Assembly (NCBI GenBank): GCA_023399355.1
Contig: JAEWQC010000133.1
Coordinates: 1-9,092, forward strand
From: Bacillota bacterium
Lineage (GTDB): Bacteria; Bacillota; Clostridia; Acetivibrionales; DTU013
Reading direction: 5' to 3'
DNA: 9,092 nt
Shown: in pieces, positions 1-5,299 of the stretch
Layout of the letters: every line of letters begins with the position of its first letter
How positions within the stretch are numbered: the first letter of the stretch is position 1
Position numbers and translations under genes: made by a program
Notes under the pieces: model-generated
Database searches by the model: none
What the model saw: the letters and a program-made list of their open reading frames with translations, nothing else
Told to the model about the DNA's origin: nothing

Positions 1-136
1 CCCCTTGTTTCCTTCCACTGCCGAACGTAAACCGGCCATTTCATGTACCGTTACGGTTCTGGCTGCTGGCTTTTGCGGTTTCATAGCAGCGCTGCTTTTA
101 CCGGCAAGCGCTTTGCGTGCTTGAGCCGGAAATCCT
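1..136 (-). repeat. left arm of a 136-bp inverted repeat
   Basis: The reverse complement of this stretch matches 2427-2562 over all 136 positions with a single mismatch (position 119 against 2444). Past position 136, towards the cassette, similarity continues weakly to about 170 and then fades. The arm is cut by the window edge, so the real repeat may be longer. It is GC-richer than the DNA between the arms. Because the window begins inside the repeat, this could also be a contig end where assembly stopped at a repeat. An ORF crossing this arm on the plus strand (43-276) has no SD site and is probably not a gene. Confidence 0.93.
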
Positions 137-252
137 TAAATTGCTCCCGTTCGATTGAAAAACATAAGAAAATATACAAAGACATCGCTATGCTTTCTGA
201 CCGAAAATCAAAGATTTACCTTACATTGTGGATTAAAAAATTTTGTATATAT

Positions 253-282
253 TTGGTATTGATCAATGAATTTTGATATAAT
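253..282 (+). promoter_or_regulatory. possible upstream sigma-A promoter, extended -10
   Basis: TTGGTA (253-258) is followed after 18 bases by a perfect TATAAT (277-282). A TG dinucleotide one base upstream of the -10 makes it an extended -10 element. A transcript from here would run rightwards with a leader of about 375 bases before the ATPase gene. A nearer promoter at 575-603 may be the main one. Confidence 0.45.
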
Positions 283-574
283 TAATCTATGCTGGTTTTG
301 AGGGGAGAAACTCGATTGATTGGATTTATAAATATGCTTGTATTTCTTCGCATGATTCTGCTTTCCAAGGGGAAATCCATTTATGAAAAGTGCTGAGGCA
401 TAAGCTATGATGATGTGAGTAGTACAACAAATGTAACCAGACTGCCCGTTTGATCGAGAAATAATAGAAGTTCTGAGATGGAACCATCAACCTTAACAAT
501 TAAGAATAGCTGATGTGCTTTAACAAGATTATATAGAAGTATAAAACAATGAAAACAATACATACAGGTAATAC

Positions 575-603
575 TTGGATATGAAAAAAAATCGTGTTAT
601 AGT
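575..603 (+). promoter_or_regulatory. probable promoter of the ATPase-nuclease pair
   Basis: TTGGAT (575-580), a 17-base spacer and TATAGT (598-603), with TG at 595-596 giving an extended -10. Transcription would start near 610, leaving a leader of roughly 55 bases that ends in GAGGAGG at 652-658, seven bases before the ATG at 666. The optimal spacing and nearness to the gene make this the better of the two candidate promoters. Confidence 0.5.
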
Positions 604-665
604 AATATTAATTCGTTAAAATTGAAGAAAAAATAATGCTACAAATAGAACGAGGAGGAGTTGCT

Positions 666-1688
666 ATGATAAACAATATTAGCATAAAAAACTTTGGCCC
701 ACTTGCTGAAATAAAATGGGATAAATTAGGAAAAATAAATTTGATTATCGGTGAAAATGGCAGTGGAAAATCATTCATGCTAAAAGCATTATATAGTACG
801 ATGAAAACAATAGAAGACTACAAACGGGGTGATGACAGACGATCAGCTCGTGAGATATTATCAGAAAAATTGTATTGGACATTCCAGACAGGAAATATCG
901 GTGAATTAGTTTCTAAAACAGCTAATGATTCATTAGCATGCAATATTACCTTCAACGAAAAAGAATTTAGCTATGAATTTGGTAAAGATACTGTAAAGAA
1001 TATACAAATCATAAGTAACGAAACTTCTGCGCGATCAAGTAATTCGATTTTTCTGCCTGCGAAGGAAGTATTATCTATATACCATATTATTATGGAATCC
1101 CGTGAAAAAGACAAACTATTTGGATTTGATGATACTTATCTTGATCTTGTTCGTGCTCTTTCGCTACCTAGAAAAGGAGGAAAAAACTATAAAGATTTTG
1201 CTGATTCAAGAAAAGCACTAGAAGATATACTAGGTGGTAGAGTGGAATATGATGATAAATCACAACGCTGGCAATTCAAAAAAGGAAATCAAAAATTTGC
1301 AATTGGTGTTACAGCGGAGGGAATTAAGAAAATTGCTATCCTGGATTCTCTCCTAGCTAATCGTTATCTTGATACTGAATCAATAATTTTTATTGATGAA
1401 CCTGAGTCTGCTTTACATCCAACTGCAATTTCCAAATTCATGGATATTATTGAGGTATTAGCAGAAGGAGGAATTCAAATTTTCCTTGCAAGTCATTCTT
1501 ATTTTGTAATAAAAAAGCTTTATTTAATCGCACTGAAAAATAATTTTTCACTTCCATTTATATCATTAAATACTCAAAATGGAAGCGAAATTATGTATGA
1601 TGATTTATTAAATGGAATGCCAAATAATTCAATAATTGATGAGTCAGTGCGTCTATACAAAGAAGAGGTTAATGAGGTGTTGGGATAA
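666..1688 (+). CDS. AAA/ABC-type ATPase (AAA_15/AAA_21-like), candidate defence ATPase
   Basis: A 340-residue ATP-binding protein of the overcoming-lysogenization-defect-like/SMC-like group. The N-terminus (NISIKNFGPL) is the usual opening strand of these ATPases. Walker A GENGSGKS is at 29-36, an ABC-signature-like TAEGIKK at 216-222, Walker B ends in D244-E245 of IDEPESALHP, and an H-loop ASHS has His277. No TOPRIM domain follows, so it is a stand-alone ATPase, unlike full OLD nucleases or GajA. I chose the ATG at 666 over an in-frame ATG at 636, because GAGGAGG lies seven bases upstream and the protein then starts at the conserved strand. The stop codon overlaps the next start by one base, so the two proteins are probably made in equal amounts and work together. 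Such ATPases commonly act as sensors that control a partner effector; here that role is inferred. Low GC suggests horizontal gain. Confidence 0.92.
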   Translation: MINNISIKNFGPLAEIKWDKLGKINLIIGENGSGKSFMLKALYSTMKTIEDYKRGDDRRSAREILSEKLYWTFQTGNIGELVSKTANDSLACNITFNEKEFSYEFGKDTVKNIQIISNETSARSSNSIFLPAKEVLSIYHIIMESREKDKLFGFDDTYLDLVRALSLPRKGGKNYKDFADSRKALEDILGGRVEYDDKSQRWQFKKGNQKFAIGVTAEGIKKIAILDSLLANRYLDTESIIFIDEPESALHPTAISKFMDIIEVLAEGGIQIFLASHSYFVIKKLYLIALKNNFSLPFISLNTQNGSEIMYDDLLNGMPNNSIIDESVRLYKEEVNEVLG

Positions 1689-2209
1689 TGTCAATAGTAA
1701 TTGAAGAATCAGGCATGAAATTCGGACCTTTCCATGAAGATTATTGCTTTTACATTGAGAAATCAAATATTTATTTAAAAATACAAAATGGGTTGCAAAT
1801 AGCAGAGTTCTTATTGGTTCGACCTGAAAAGAACAAGCTATTTATAGTAGAAGCTAAATCCAGTTCACCAAATCCAGTAAATAAGGAATCCCAAGACAAA
1901 TTTGATAATTTTATTACTGAAATATCTGAAAAACTATTGAATGCTTTTACTTTAGGTCTATCTCTTTGTTTAAAACGACATACGCATTATAAAGATGAAA
2001 TCCCAAAATATTTAACAGAAATTGAGCATAGTTCTATACAAGTAGTGCTTTTACTTGTAATTAATGGTCACAAAGAAGAGTGGCTATCTCCACTAAATGA
2101 GGCATTACAGAAGAGACTTAAATGTGCAAGTAAAATATGGCCATTTCAAGTAGTTGTTATAAATGAAAAAATTGCTCAAAACTATGGTTTGATCGATAAT
2201 ATCGCGTGA
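1688..2209 (+). CDS. small PD-(D/E)xK-like putative nuclease partner of the ATPase
   Basis: A 173-residue soluble protein with no signal peptide or membrane segment. The segment AEFLL (Glu40), then 15 residues on IVEAKSS (Glu55-x-Lys57), on two predicted strands, is the layout of a PD-(D/E)xK restriction-endonuclease-like active site, with Glu in place of the usual first Asp. The rest alternates helices and strands: a helical middle (about 66-115), then the strands VVLLLVING and PFQVVVIN. The ATG overlaps the ATPase stop (TAATG), and GAGGTG at 1674-1679 is a suitable SD, indicating translational coupling. I infer a nucleolytic effector controlled by the ATPase. The family is not one I can name. 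The motif could also belong to a catalytically dead domain of this fold. Confidence 0.8.
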   Translation: MSIVIEESGMKFGPFHEDYCFYIEKSNIYLKIQNGLQIAEFLLVRPEKNKLFIVEAKSSSPNPVNKESQDKFDNFITEISEKLLNAFTLGLSLCLKRHTHYKDEIPKYLTEIEHSSIQVVLLLVINGHKEEWLSPLNEALQKRLKCASKIWPFQVVVINEKIAQNYGLIDNIA

Positions 2210-2227
2210 ATAAAATATACTGGTTGT

Positions 2228-2254
2228 ATATTTGTCATTTATGGCAACAAATAT
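2228..2254 (+). other. 8-bp inverted repeat after the nuclease gene
   Basis: ATATTTGT (2228-2235) and ACAAATAT (2247-2254) form a perfect 8-bp AT-rich stem with an 11-base loop, 18 bases after the stop codon. No run of T follows, so it is not a standard intrinsic terminator. It may weakly protect or end the cassette transcript, or occur by chance in AT-rich DNA. Confidence 0.3.
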
Positions 2255-2373
2255 CTCTTGCTAAGGTTTATACTTTAACAGTAAGTAAATTCGCATTTTC
2301 TATATAAGAGCGGGATAATAATTCCTTTCTAGTTTTTGGGGTTTAGGTTTTCCCGGTGAGTTAAGCTGTAGTA

Positions 2374-2772
2374 ATGTTTTATCATGTGATTTTTCTTGTT
2401 TTTAAATCGAAAAGGGGCAATTTTTTAGGATTTCCGGCTCAAGTACGCAAAGCGCTTGCCGGTAAAAGCAGCGCTGCTATGAAACCGCAAAAGCCAGCAG
2501 CCAGAACCGTAACGGTACATGAAATGGCCGGTTTACGTTCGGCAGTGGAAGGAAACAAGGGGCGTGGTCGGCGGTATGAATCCAAGTTGCACGATTATGC
2601 CAGCCGTAGGATGCCGGACAGGGACTCAGGTTTATCGGGATATTCGGGCATTCTCTGCGCTGTAATGGCGAAACGGCAAGCCGGGCCAGCCGCAAAGTTC
2701 TGGTTCCTAGGAATGTATATGAAAATTGGCTGGCAGAAAGAGGACTTAGAACTCCAGAACAAGAACAAATGA
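2374..2772 (+). CDS. doubtful ORF containing the right repeat arm
   Basis: An open frame of 132 residues, rich in Lys, Arg and Ala, with no family I recognise. Its codons 19-63 lie in the repeat arm. The start has no SD, and in the other copy the same frame is closed by a TAA just before the conserved part (RC of 138-140). An internal ATG at 2479 (MKPQKP) is open in both copies. From about 2710 the neighbouring frame reads more naturally (VYENWLAERG, leading into the 2769 gene), which suggests a frameshift and that the 3' half of this ORF is not translated as drawn. I regard it as a remnant or a misread, kept here because the ATGA overlap with the next ORF could mean real coupling. Confidence 0.25.
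   Translation: MFYHVIFLVFKSKRGNFLGFPAQVRKALAGKSSAAMKPQKPAARTVTVHEMAGLRSAVEGNKGRGRRYESKLHDYASRRMPDRDSGLSGYSGILCAVMAKRQAGPAAKFWFLGMYMKIGWQKEDLELQNKNK
2427..2562 (+). repeat. right arm of a 136-bp inverted repeat
   Basis: Reverse complement of 1-136 with one mismatch. Upstream (about 2389-2426) the match with the left copy becomes patchy, including a two-base length difference. The abrupt change from about 99 percent to roughly 70 percent identity suggests recent gene conversion or an element end. To the right the sequence runs on as GC-richer DNA into the small hydrophobic gene. The two arms enclose the AT-rich ATPase-nuclease cassette. Confidence 0.93.
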
Positions 2773-3062
2773 ATGTCAATTGGAATAATGGAACATATGT
2801 AATACAGGCACTTGCCGCATATGCTGCATTGTGGGCTGTTCCAGCAATAATTGAGTTAACTGCAGCAGAAATATCGCTGATGATGGAATTGGTAAGTGCA
2901 TATGGAATTGGTACGGCTATAATGCTTTATCTTAACGGAGGAGTAGAATTTTTCAGGTATGCAAAGCAGATAAGGGATGCAGAGGCAGCATTAGGTCCAA
3001 CCCTTTCGGTAGCCATAGCCAAATATATCCTGGCATTAACCGGGCAGATACTAGCGGTTTAA
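2769..3062 (+). CDS. small hydrophobic protein, unknown function
   Basis: A 97-residue ORF with two probable membrane segments (about 9-30 and 35-57), followed by an amphipathic charged stretch (FFRYAKQIRDAEAA) and a hydrophobic C-terminus. The ATG overlaps the previous stop as ATGA, and no SD is visible. Read upstream, the same frame stays open to 2610 without any ATG, GTG or TTG, and the part just before the ATG (ENWLAERGLRTPEQEQ) looks like genuine protein. So this may be the 3' end of a longer gene that lost its start by frameshift. I do not recognise the family. Its place beside a repeated segment would fit a cassette-like C-terminal domain, but that is speculation. Confidence 0.45.
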   Translation: MNVNWNNGTYVIQALAAYAALWAVPAIIELTAAEISLMMELVSAYGIGTAIMLYLNGGVEFFRYAKQIRDAEAALGPTLSVAIAKYILALTGQILAV

Positions 3063-3077
3063 ATACGGTGATTAGAA

Positions 3078-3110
3078 GGCAGGAGATAGGCGTTATGCCA
3101 TCTCCCTGTC
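3078..3110. terminator. strong stem-loop at a convergent gene junction
   Basis: The bases 3078-3091 pair with 3097-3110: GGCAGG with CCTGTC (one G-T wobble), AGAT with ATCT, GGC with GCC, with two single-base bulges and a five-base loop. It lies just after the stop at 3062 and spans the stop of the minus-strand gene ending at 3093, so it could end transcription from both sides. Neither side has a clear T-tract, so it may instead be a factor-dependent or RNA-stabilising structure. Confidence 0.45.
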
Positions 3111-3248
3111 TGATGGCCGATTTGTCTTATGGTTGTTCAATTCCTTCAGTTCCTGCAGATACCTATCTATTTTTCTTCGATTTTCAGCGATCTGGTTCTG
3201 AAGATGATCCGTATCATAATTCTGAAGATCCCATTCTATGCTGCTCAT
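3093..3248 (-). CDS. 51-residue hypothetical protein with a charged helix
   Basis: On the minus strand an ATG at 3248 opens a 51-residue ORF ending in TAA at 3093. The SD AAAGGTGG (3256-3263) sits seven bases upstream, and a promoter (-35 at 3297-3302, -10 at 3274-3279) lies just before it. An in-frame ATG at 3266 falls at about the expected transcription start and has no SD, so 3248 is preferred. The protein starts MSSIEWDLQNYD and then forms one long charged, probably coiled helix (AENRRKIDRYLQELKELN) with a polar tail. I recognise no family. The good expression signals argue that it is real; a small regulator or partner protein is possible. Confidence 0.62.
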   Translation of the reverse strand: MSSIEWDLQNYDTDHLQNQIAENRRKIDRYLQELKELNNHKTNRPSDREMA

Positions 3249-3273
3249 ATCAGCACCACCTTTCATGTTGTTT

Positions 3274-3302
3274 ATGATAAAGGATAATTGTGAAATTCAC
3301 AA
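3274..3302 (-). promoter_or_regulatory. promoter of the 51-residue gene
   Basis: On the minus strand TTGTGA (3297-3302), a 17-base spacer and TATCAT (3274-3279) give a sigma-A-like promoter. Transcription should start near 3267, about 19 bases before the chosen start codon. The -35 hexamer is one arm of the palindrome at 3288-3302, so a bound repressor would block it. Confidence 0.45.
3288..3302. promoter_or_regulatory. perfect 15-bp palindrome, candidate operator
   Basis: TTGTGAA-A-TTCACAA is a perfect palindrome with 7-bp arms. It covers the -35 box of the leftward promoter and lies about 90 bases upstream of the Pho-like sites of the rightward operon. It looks like a binding site for a dimeric repressor. 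The core resembles TGTGA-TCACA sites of the CRP/FNR family, but the centre is one base here rather than the usual six, so that family is unlikely. Confidence 0.4.
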
Positions 3303-3378
3303 GTGATTTGTGTTAAAAGAGTGTTGGGTACAATCCAAGGCTTTGCATTCTGACTGGCTTATCATATCATTTATTCCG

Positions 3379-3443
3379 GTCACGATAGATTAAGAAAAGA
3401 TTTACATTCCGTTAATCTCAGCGTAGCATTGGCATTTTATAAT
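3379..3443 (+). promoter_or_regulatory. candidate PhoP-box promoter of the lipid-remodelling operon
   Basis: Three half-sites begin exactly 11 bases apart: TTAAGA (3390), TTTACA (3401) and TTAATC (3412), with a weak fourth, GTCACG, at 3379. A perfect TATAAT is at 3438-3443, and there is no good -35 at normal distance. In Bacillus, PhoP dimers bind TT(A/T)A(C/T)A repeats of 11-bp period upstream of the -10 of activated promoters; the same geometry is seen here. Transcription would start near 3450 with a leader of about 30 bases ending in AAGGAGG (3463-3469), nine bases before the ATG. The last half-sites match imperfectly, so binding is inferred. Confidence 0.42.
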
Positions 3444-3478
3444 AACCATATAGAAAAACAGCAAGGAGGAGTGTTCAT

Positions 3479-4069
3479 ATGAATGCTTTGTCCCATATTT
3501 ATTTGTCCTTGATTTTTAAGAAAGCAATAGAGAAGAAACTGCCCATAAAACTAAATACGATTTCCTTCATCAAAGGAAATCTGAAACCGGACTTTTCACT
3601 TCTTCTGGTTAAAGTACCCCATTATAAAATACCCACCTCCGAAATTGTAAAGAAGGAAATGGATAAGCTGATAGTACTCACATTGAATAACTACACGACC
3701 TGTACAAAAGAATTTACCGAAAGATTGGGTGTCGTCACACATTATCTTTCGGATTTTTTTTGTTATGCACACTCGACACGTTTTACCGGTAGTGTTTACG
3801 ACCACTATATTTATGAAAAGAAACTGTCGAAGTACCGCAGAATCATGCAGACAAAAATCATGGAGTCAATCGGGAATGCGCCCTACATGGAGTACGACCT
3901 GGATTATCAATCCATATGCAGTCTGATAGATGGATTACACACAATATATTGTACGAAGAAACCTTCTTATGCACGGGACCTCATTTTTACCTTAAGGGCC
4001 GGTATTCCACTGGCCATTTTCCTGGTGTCATTTTTTCTGCAGCAGGGAGAGACGCAAGTGGCAGCATAA
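3479..4069 (+). CDS. zinc-dependent phospholipase C-like membrane-anchored enzyme
   Basis: A 196-residue member of the zinc-dependent phospholipase C family (Zn_dep_PLPC, PF00882). The ligand set of Bacillus cereus PLC can be traced in order: His6, Asp38 (GNLKPD), His47, then His87-x3-Asp91-x5-His97 (VTHYLSDFFCYAHS) with the same spacing as His118/Asp122/His128, and His108-x3-Glu112 matching His142/Glu146. The secreted enzyme's signal peptide and Trp1 ligand are missing. Instead a hydrophobic helix (about 168-187) near the C-terminus suggests a membrane-bound, cytoplasm-facing protein. It probably removes the phosphorylated head group from phospholipids to release diacylglycerol. AAGGAGG supports the ATG at 3479. 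It is the first gene of an operon, 22 bases before a lipid-type glycosyltransferase. Another phosphoester substrate is possible. Confidence 0.82.
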   Translation: MNALSHIYLSLIFKKAIEKKLPIKLNTISFIKGNLKPDFSLLLVKVPHYKIPTSEIVKKEMDKLIVLTLNNYTTCTKEFTERLGVVTHYLSDFFCYAHSTRFTGSVYDHYIYEKKLSKYRRIMQTKIMESIGNAPYMEYDLDYQSICSLIDGLHTIYCTKKPSYARDLIFTLRAGIPLAIFLVSFFLQQGETQVAA

Positions 4070-4091
4070 TTGGCGTTTTAGAGGAGGATAT

Positions 4092-5246
4092 ATGAAAATT
4101 GCCTATTTTTCCGATACTTTTCTTCCGCAGATTAACGGGGTAACAAATACGCTGGGTAAACTGGACACCTATCTTGAAAAAAACTCCATTGAGCATATGT
4201 TTTTTGTTCCTGAATACCCCGAAACATACCAATCCGAAAATCCTTCGAAAGTCAGAAGGTTCAAAAGCGTTCGTTTCCCTATTTATAATGAGTGCAGACT
4301 ATCCATCCCCCTATATGCATCATTAAGCAAAAAAATCGATCAATTCAGACCGGATCTGATACATCTGGTCACACCTCTCGGAATAGGATGGATGGGCTTG
4401 AAATATGCCCGCGAGAACGGCATACCGCTGGTATCCTCCTACCACACGAATTTCGATGCCTATTTGAAGTATTATAAACTCGAATATCTGGAAGATACCA
4501 TCTGGAATTATTTCAGGTGGTTCCACAATTTCAGCGGAATAAATTTCTGCCCTTCTGCCGATACCATGAAGGTATTAGAGAACAAAGGACTCAAAAACAC
4601 CAGGATATGGGCCAGAGGAATCGACACAGAGAGATTCAGCCCGGTTCACAGGCACCTCAATATCAGGCGGAAGTTTAATGCTTTGGATAAAATCATGTTC
4701 CTATATGTCGGTAGAGTTGCTGCGGAAAAGGACCTTGATATATTGCAGGAATGCATGAACAATATAAATGCTCTTCATCCCGGGAAGGCCTGCTTTGTCA
4801 TTACAGGCGACGGCCCATATGCCGGGCACTTGAAAAAGAATGCTCCCGGCAATATGCATTTAACCGGATACCTTAAAGGAATGGAATTGGCCGAGATATA
4901 TGCCTCCTGTGATGTATTCCTGTTTCCGTCAAGTACGGAGACCTTTGGGAATGTTGTACTTGAAGCGATGGCTTCGGGTTTACCGGTAATCGCAGCAGAT
5001 GCAGGTGGCGTGAAGGACAGCATCAGACATACTTCCGATGGCTTTCTTTGCAAAGCCAGAAATGCCTTGAGTTTCACAAAAGCAATGGAAAAGTTTTTAA
5101 AGAATCCGGATCTGGCTGTATCCATGGGTGCAGAAGCGAGGCGGCATACATTGAACAAATCGTGGAACAGTATATTTGATGGTTTACTGAAAGATTACCA
5201 GGAAATCTTAAGCAGAACGCATCCTGATTATGGCAGGAGCGCTTGA
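4092..5246 (+). CDS. GT4 glycosyltransferase, probable diacylglycerol glycosyltransferase
   Basis: A 384-residue GT-B fold retaining glycosyltransferase of family GT4. The N-terminal acceptor domain opens with YFSDTFLPQINGV (Gly16) and has a conserved SYHTNFD (His118). The C-terminal nucleotide-sugar domain has YVGRVAAEKD (Arg208, Lys213, the diphosphate-binding pair), GDGP, and the EX7E motif Glu283/Glu291 (ETFGNVVLE). The opening and the RGIDTERFSP segment are typical of the SqdX/MgtA/alpha-glycosyl-diacylglycerol synthase subgroup, which use a lipid acceptor. Positioned between a phospholipase C and a UDP-glucose dehydrogenase, it most likely transfers glucuronic acid from UDP-glucuronate to diacylglycerol at the inner membrane face. 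The SD GAGGAGG (4081-4087) is close to the ATG. A PIM- or teichuronic-type sugar transfer is the main alternative. Confidence 0.87.
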   Translation: MKIAYFSDTFLPQINGVTNTLGKLDTYLEKNSIEHMFFVPEYPETYQSENPSKVRRFKSVRFPIYNECRLSIPLYASLSKKIDQFRPDLIHLVTPLGIGWMGLKYARENGIPLVSSYHTNFDAYLKYYKLEYLEDTIWNYFRWFHNFSGINFCPSADTMKVLENKGLKNTRIWARGIDTERFSPVHRHLNIRRKFNALDKIMFLYVGRVAAEKDLDILQECMNNINALHPGKACFVITGDGPYAGHLKKNAPGNMHLTGYLKGMELAEIYASCDVFLFPSSTETFGNVVLEAMASGLPVIAADAGGVKDSIRHTSDGFLCKARNALSFTKAMEKFLKNPDLAVSMGAEARRHTLNKSWNSIFDGLLKDYQEILSRTHPDYGRSA

Positions 5247-5299
5247 AGCATGCCGGAAGGTACTTCTCATGCTGAATGAATAAAATCTGGAGGGTCGAC

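Larger units (their letters stand above)
137..665 (+). other. AT-rich non-coding stretch before the ATPase gene
   Basis: No convincing gene is visible in these 529 bases. The stretch holds two candidate promoters (253-282 and 575-603), a 7-bp inverted repeat (TGGATTT at 321-327 with AAATCCA at 373-379), and the SD site of the next gene. Around 450-540 one frame reads like broken coding sequence, with FDREIIEVL followed by stops and then, in another frame, IADVL. This could be a decayed helix-turn-helix or transposase remnant, but the evidence is thin. Confidence 0.5.

Noticed and set aside
43..276. 77-residue plus-strand ORF over the left repeat arm
   Set aside because: No SD, cysteine- and serine-rich unnatural composition, and it lies antisense to the conserved frame of the repeat; a chance open frame.
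450..540. Possible decayed helix-turn-helix or transposase fragment (REIIEVL ... IADVL)
   Set aside because: Too short, needs a frameshift and has stops; not enough to call a pseudogene.
290..635. Retron-like or riboswitch RNA upstream of the ATPase
   Set aside because: No reverse transcriptase nearby and only weak 5-7 bp stems; no known riboswitch core recognised.
1..2562. Composite transposon or CRISPR-like arrangement
   Set aside because: No transposase, no short target duplication visible at the inner ends, and only two repeat copies; an inverted repeat is all that can be supported.
2477..2779. 100-residue minus-strand ORF opposite the right repeat arm
   Set aside because: No SD, and rich in Pro, Cys and Arg as expected for the complement of GC-rich coding DNA.
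3068..3277. 69-residue plus-strand ORF
   Set aside because: It lies antisense to the 51-residue gene, which has a proper SD and promoter; its composition (FFFDFQRS, CCSYQHHLSCC) is not protein-like.
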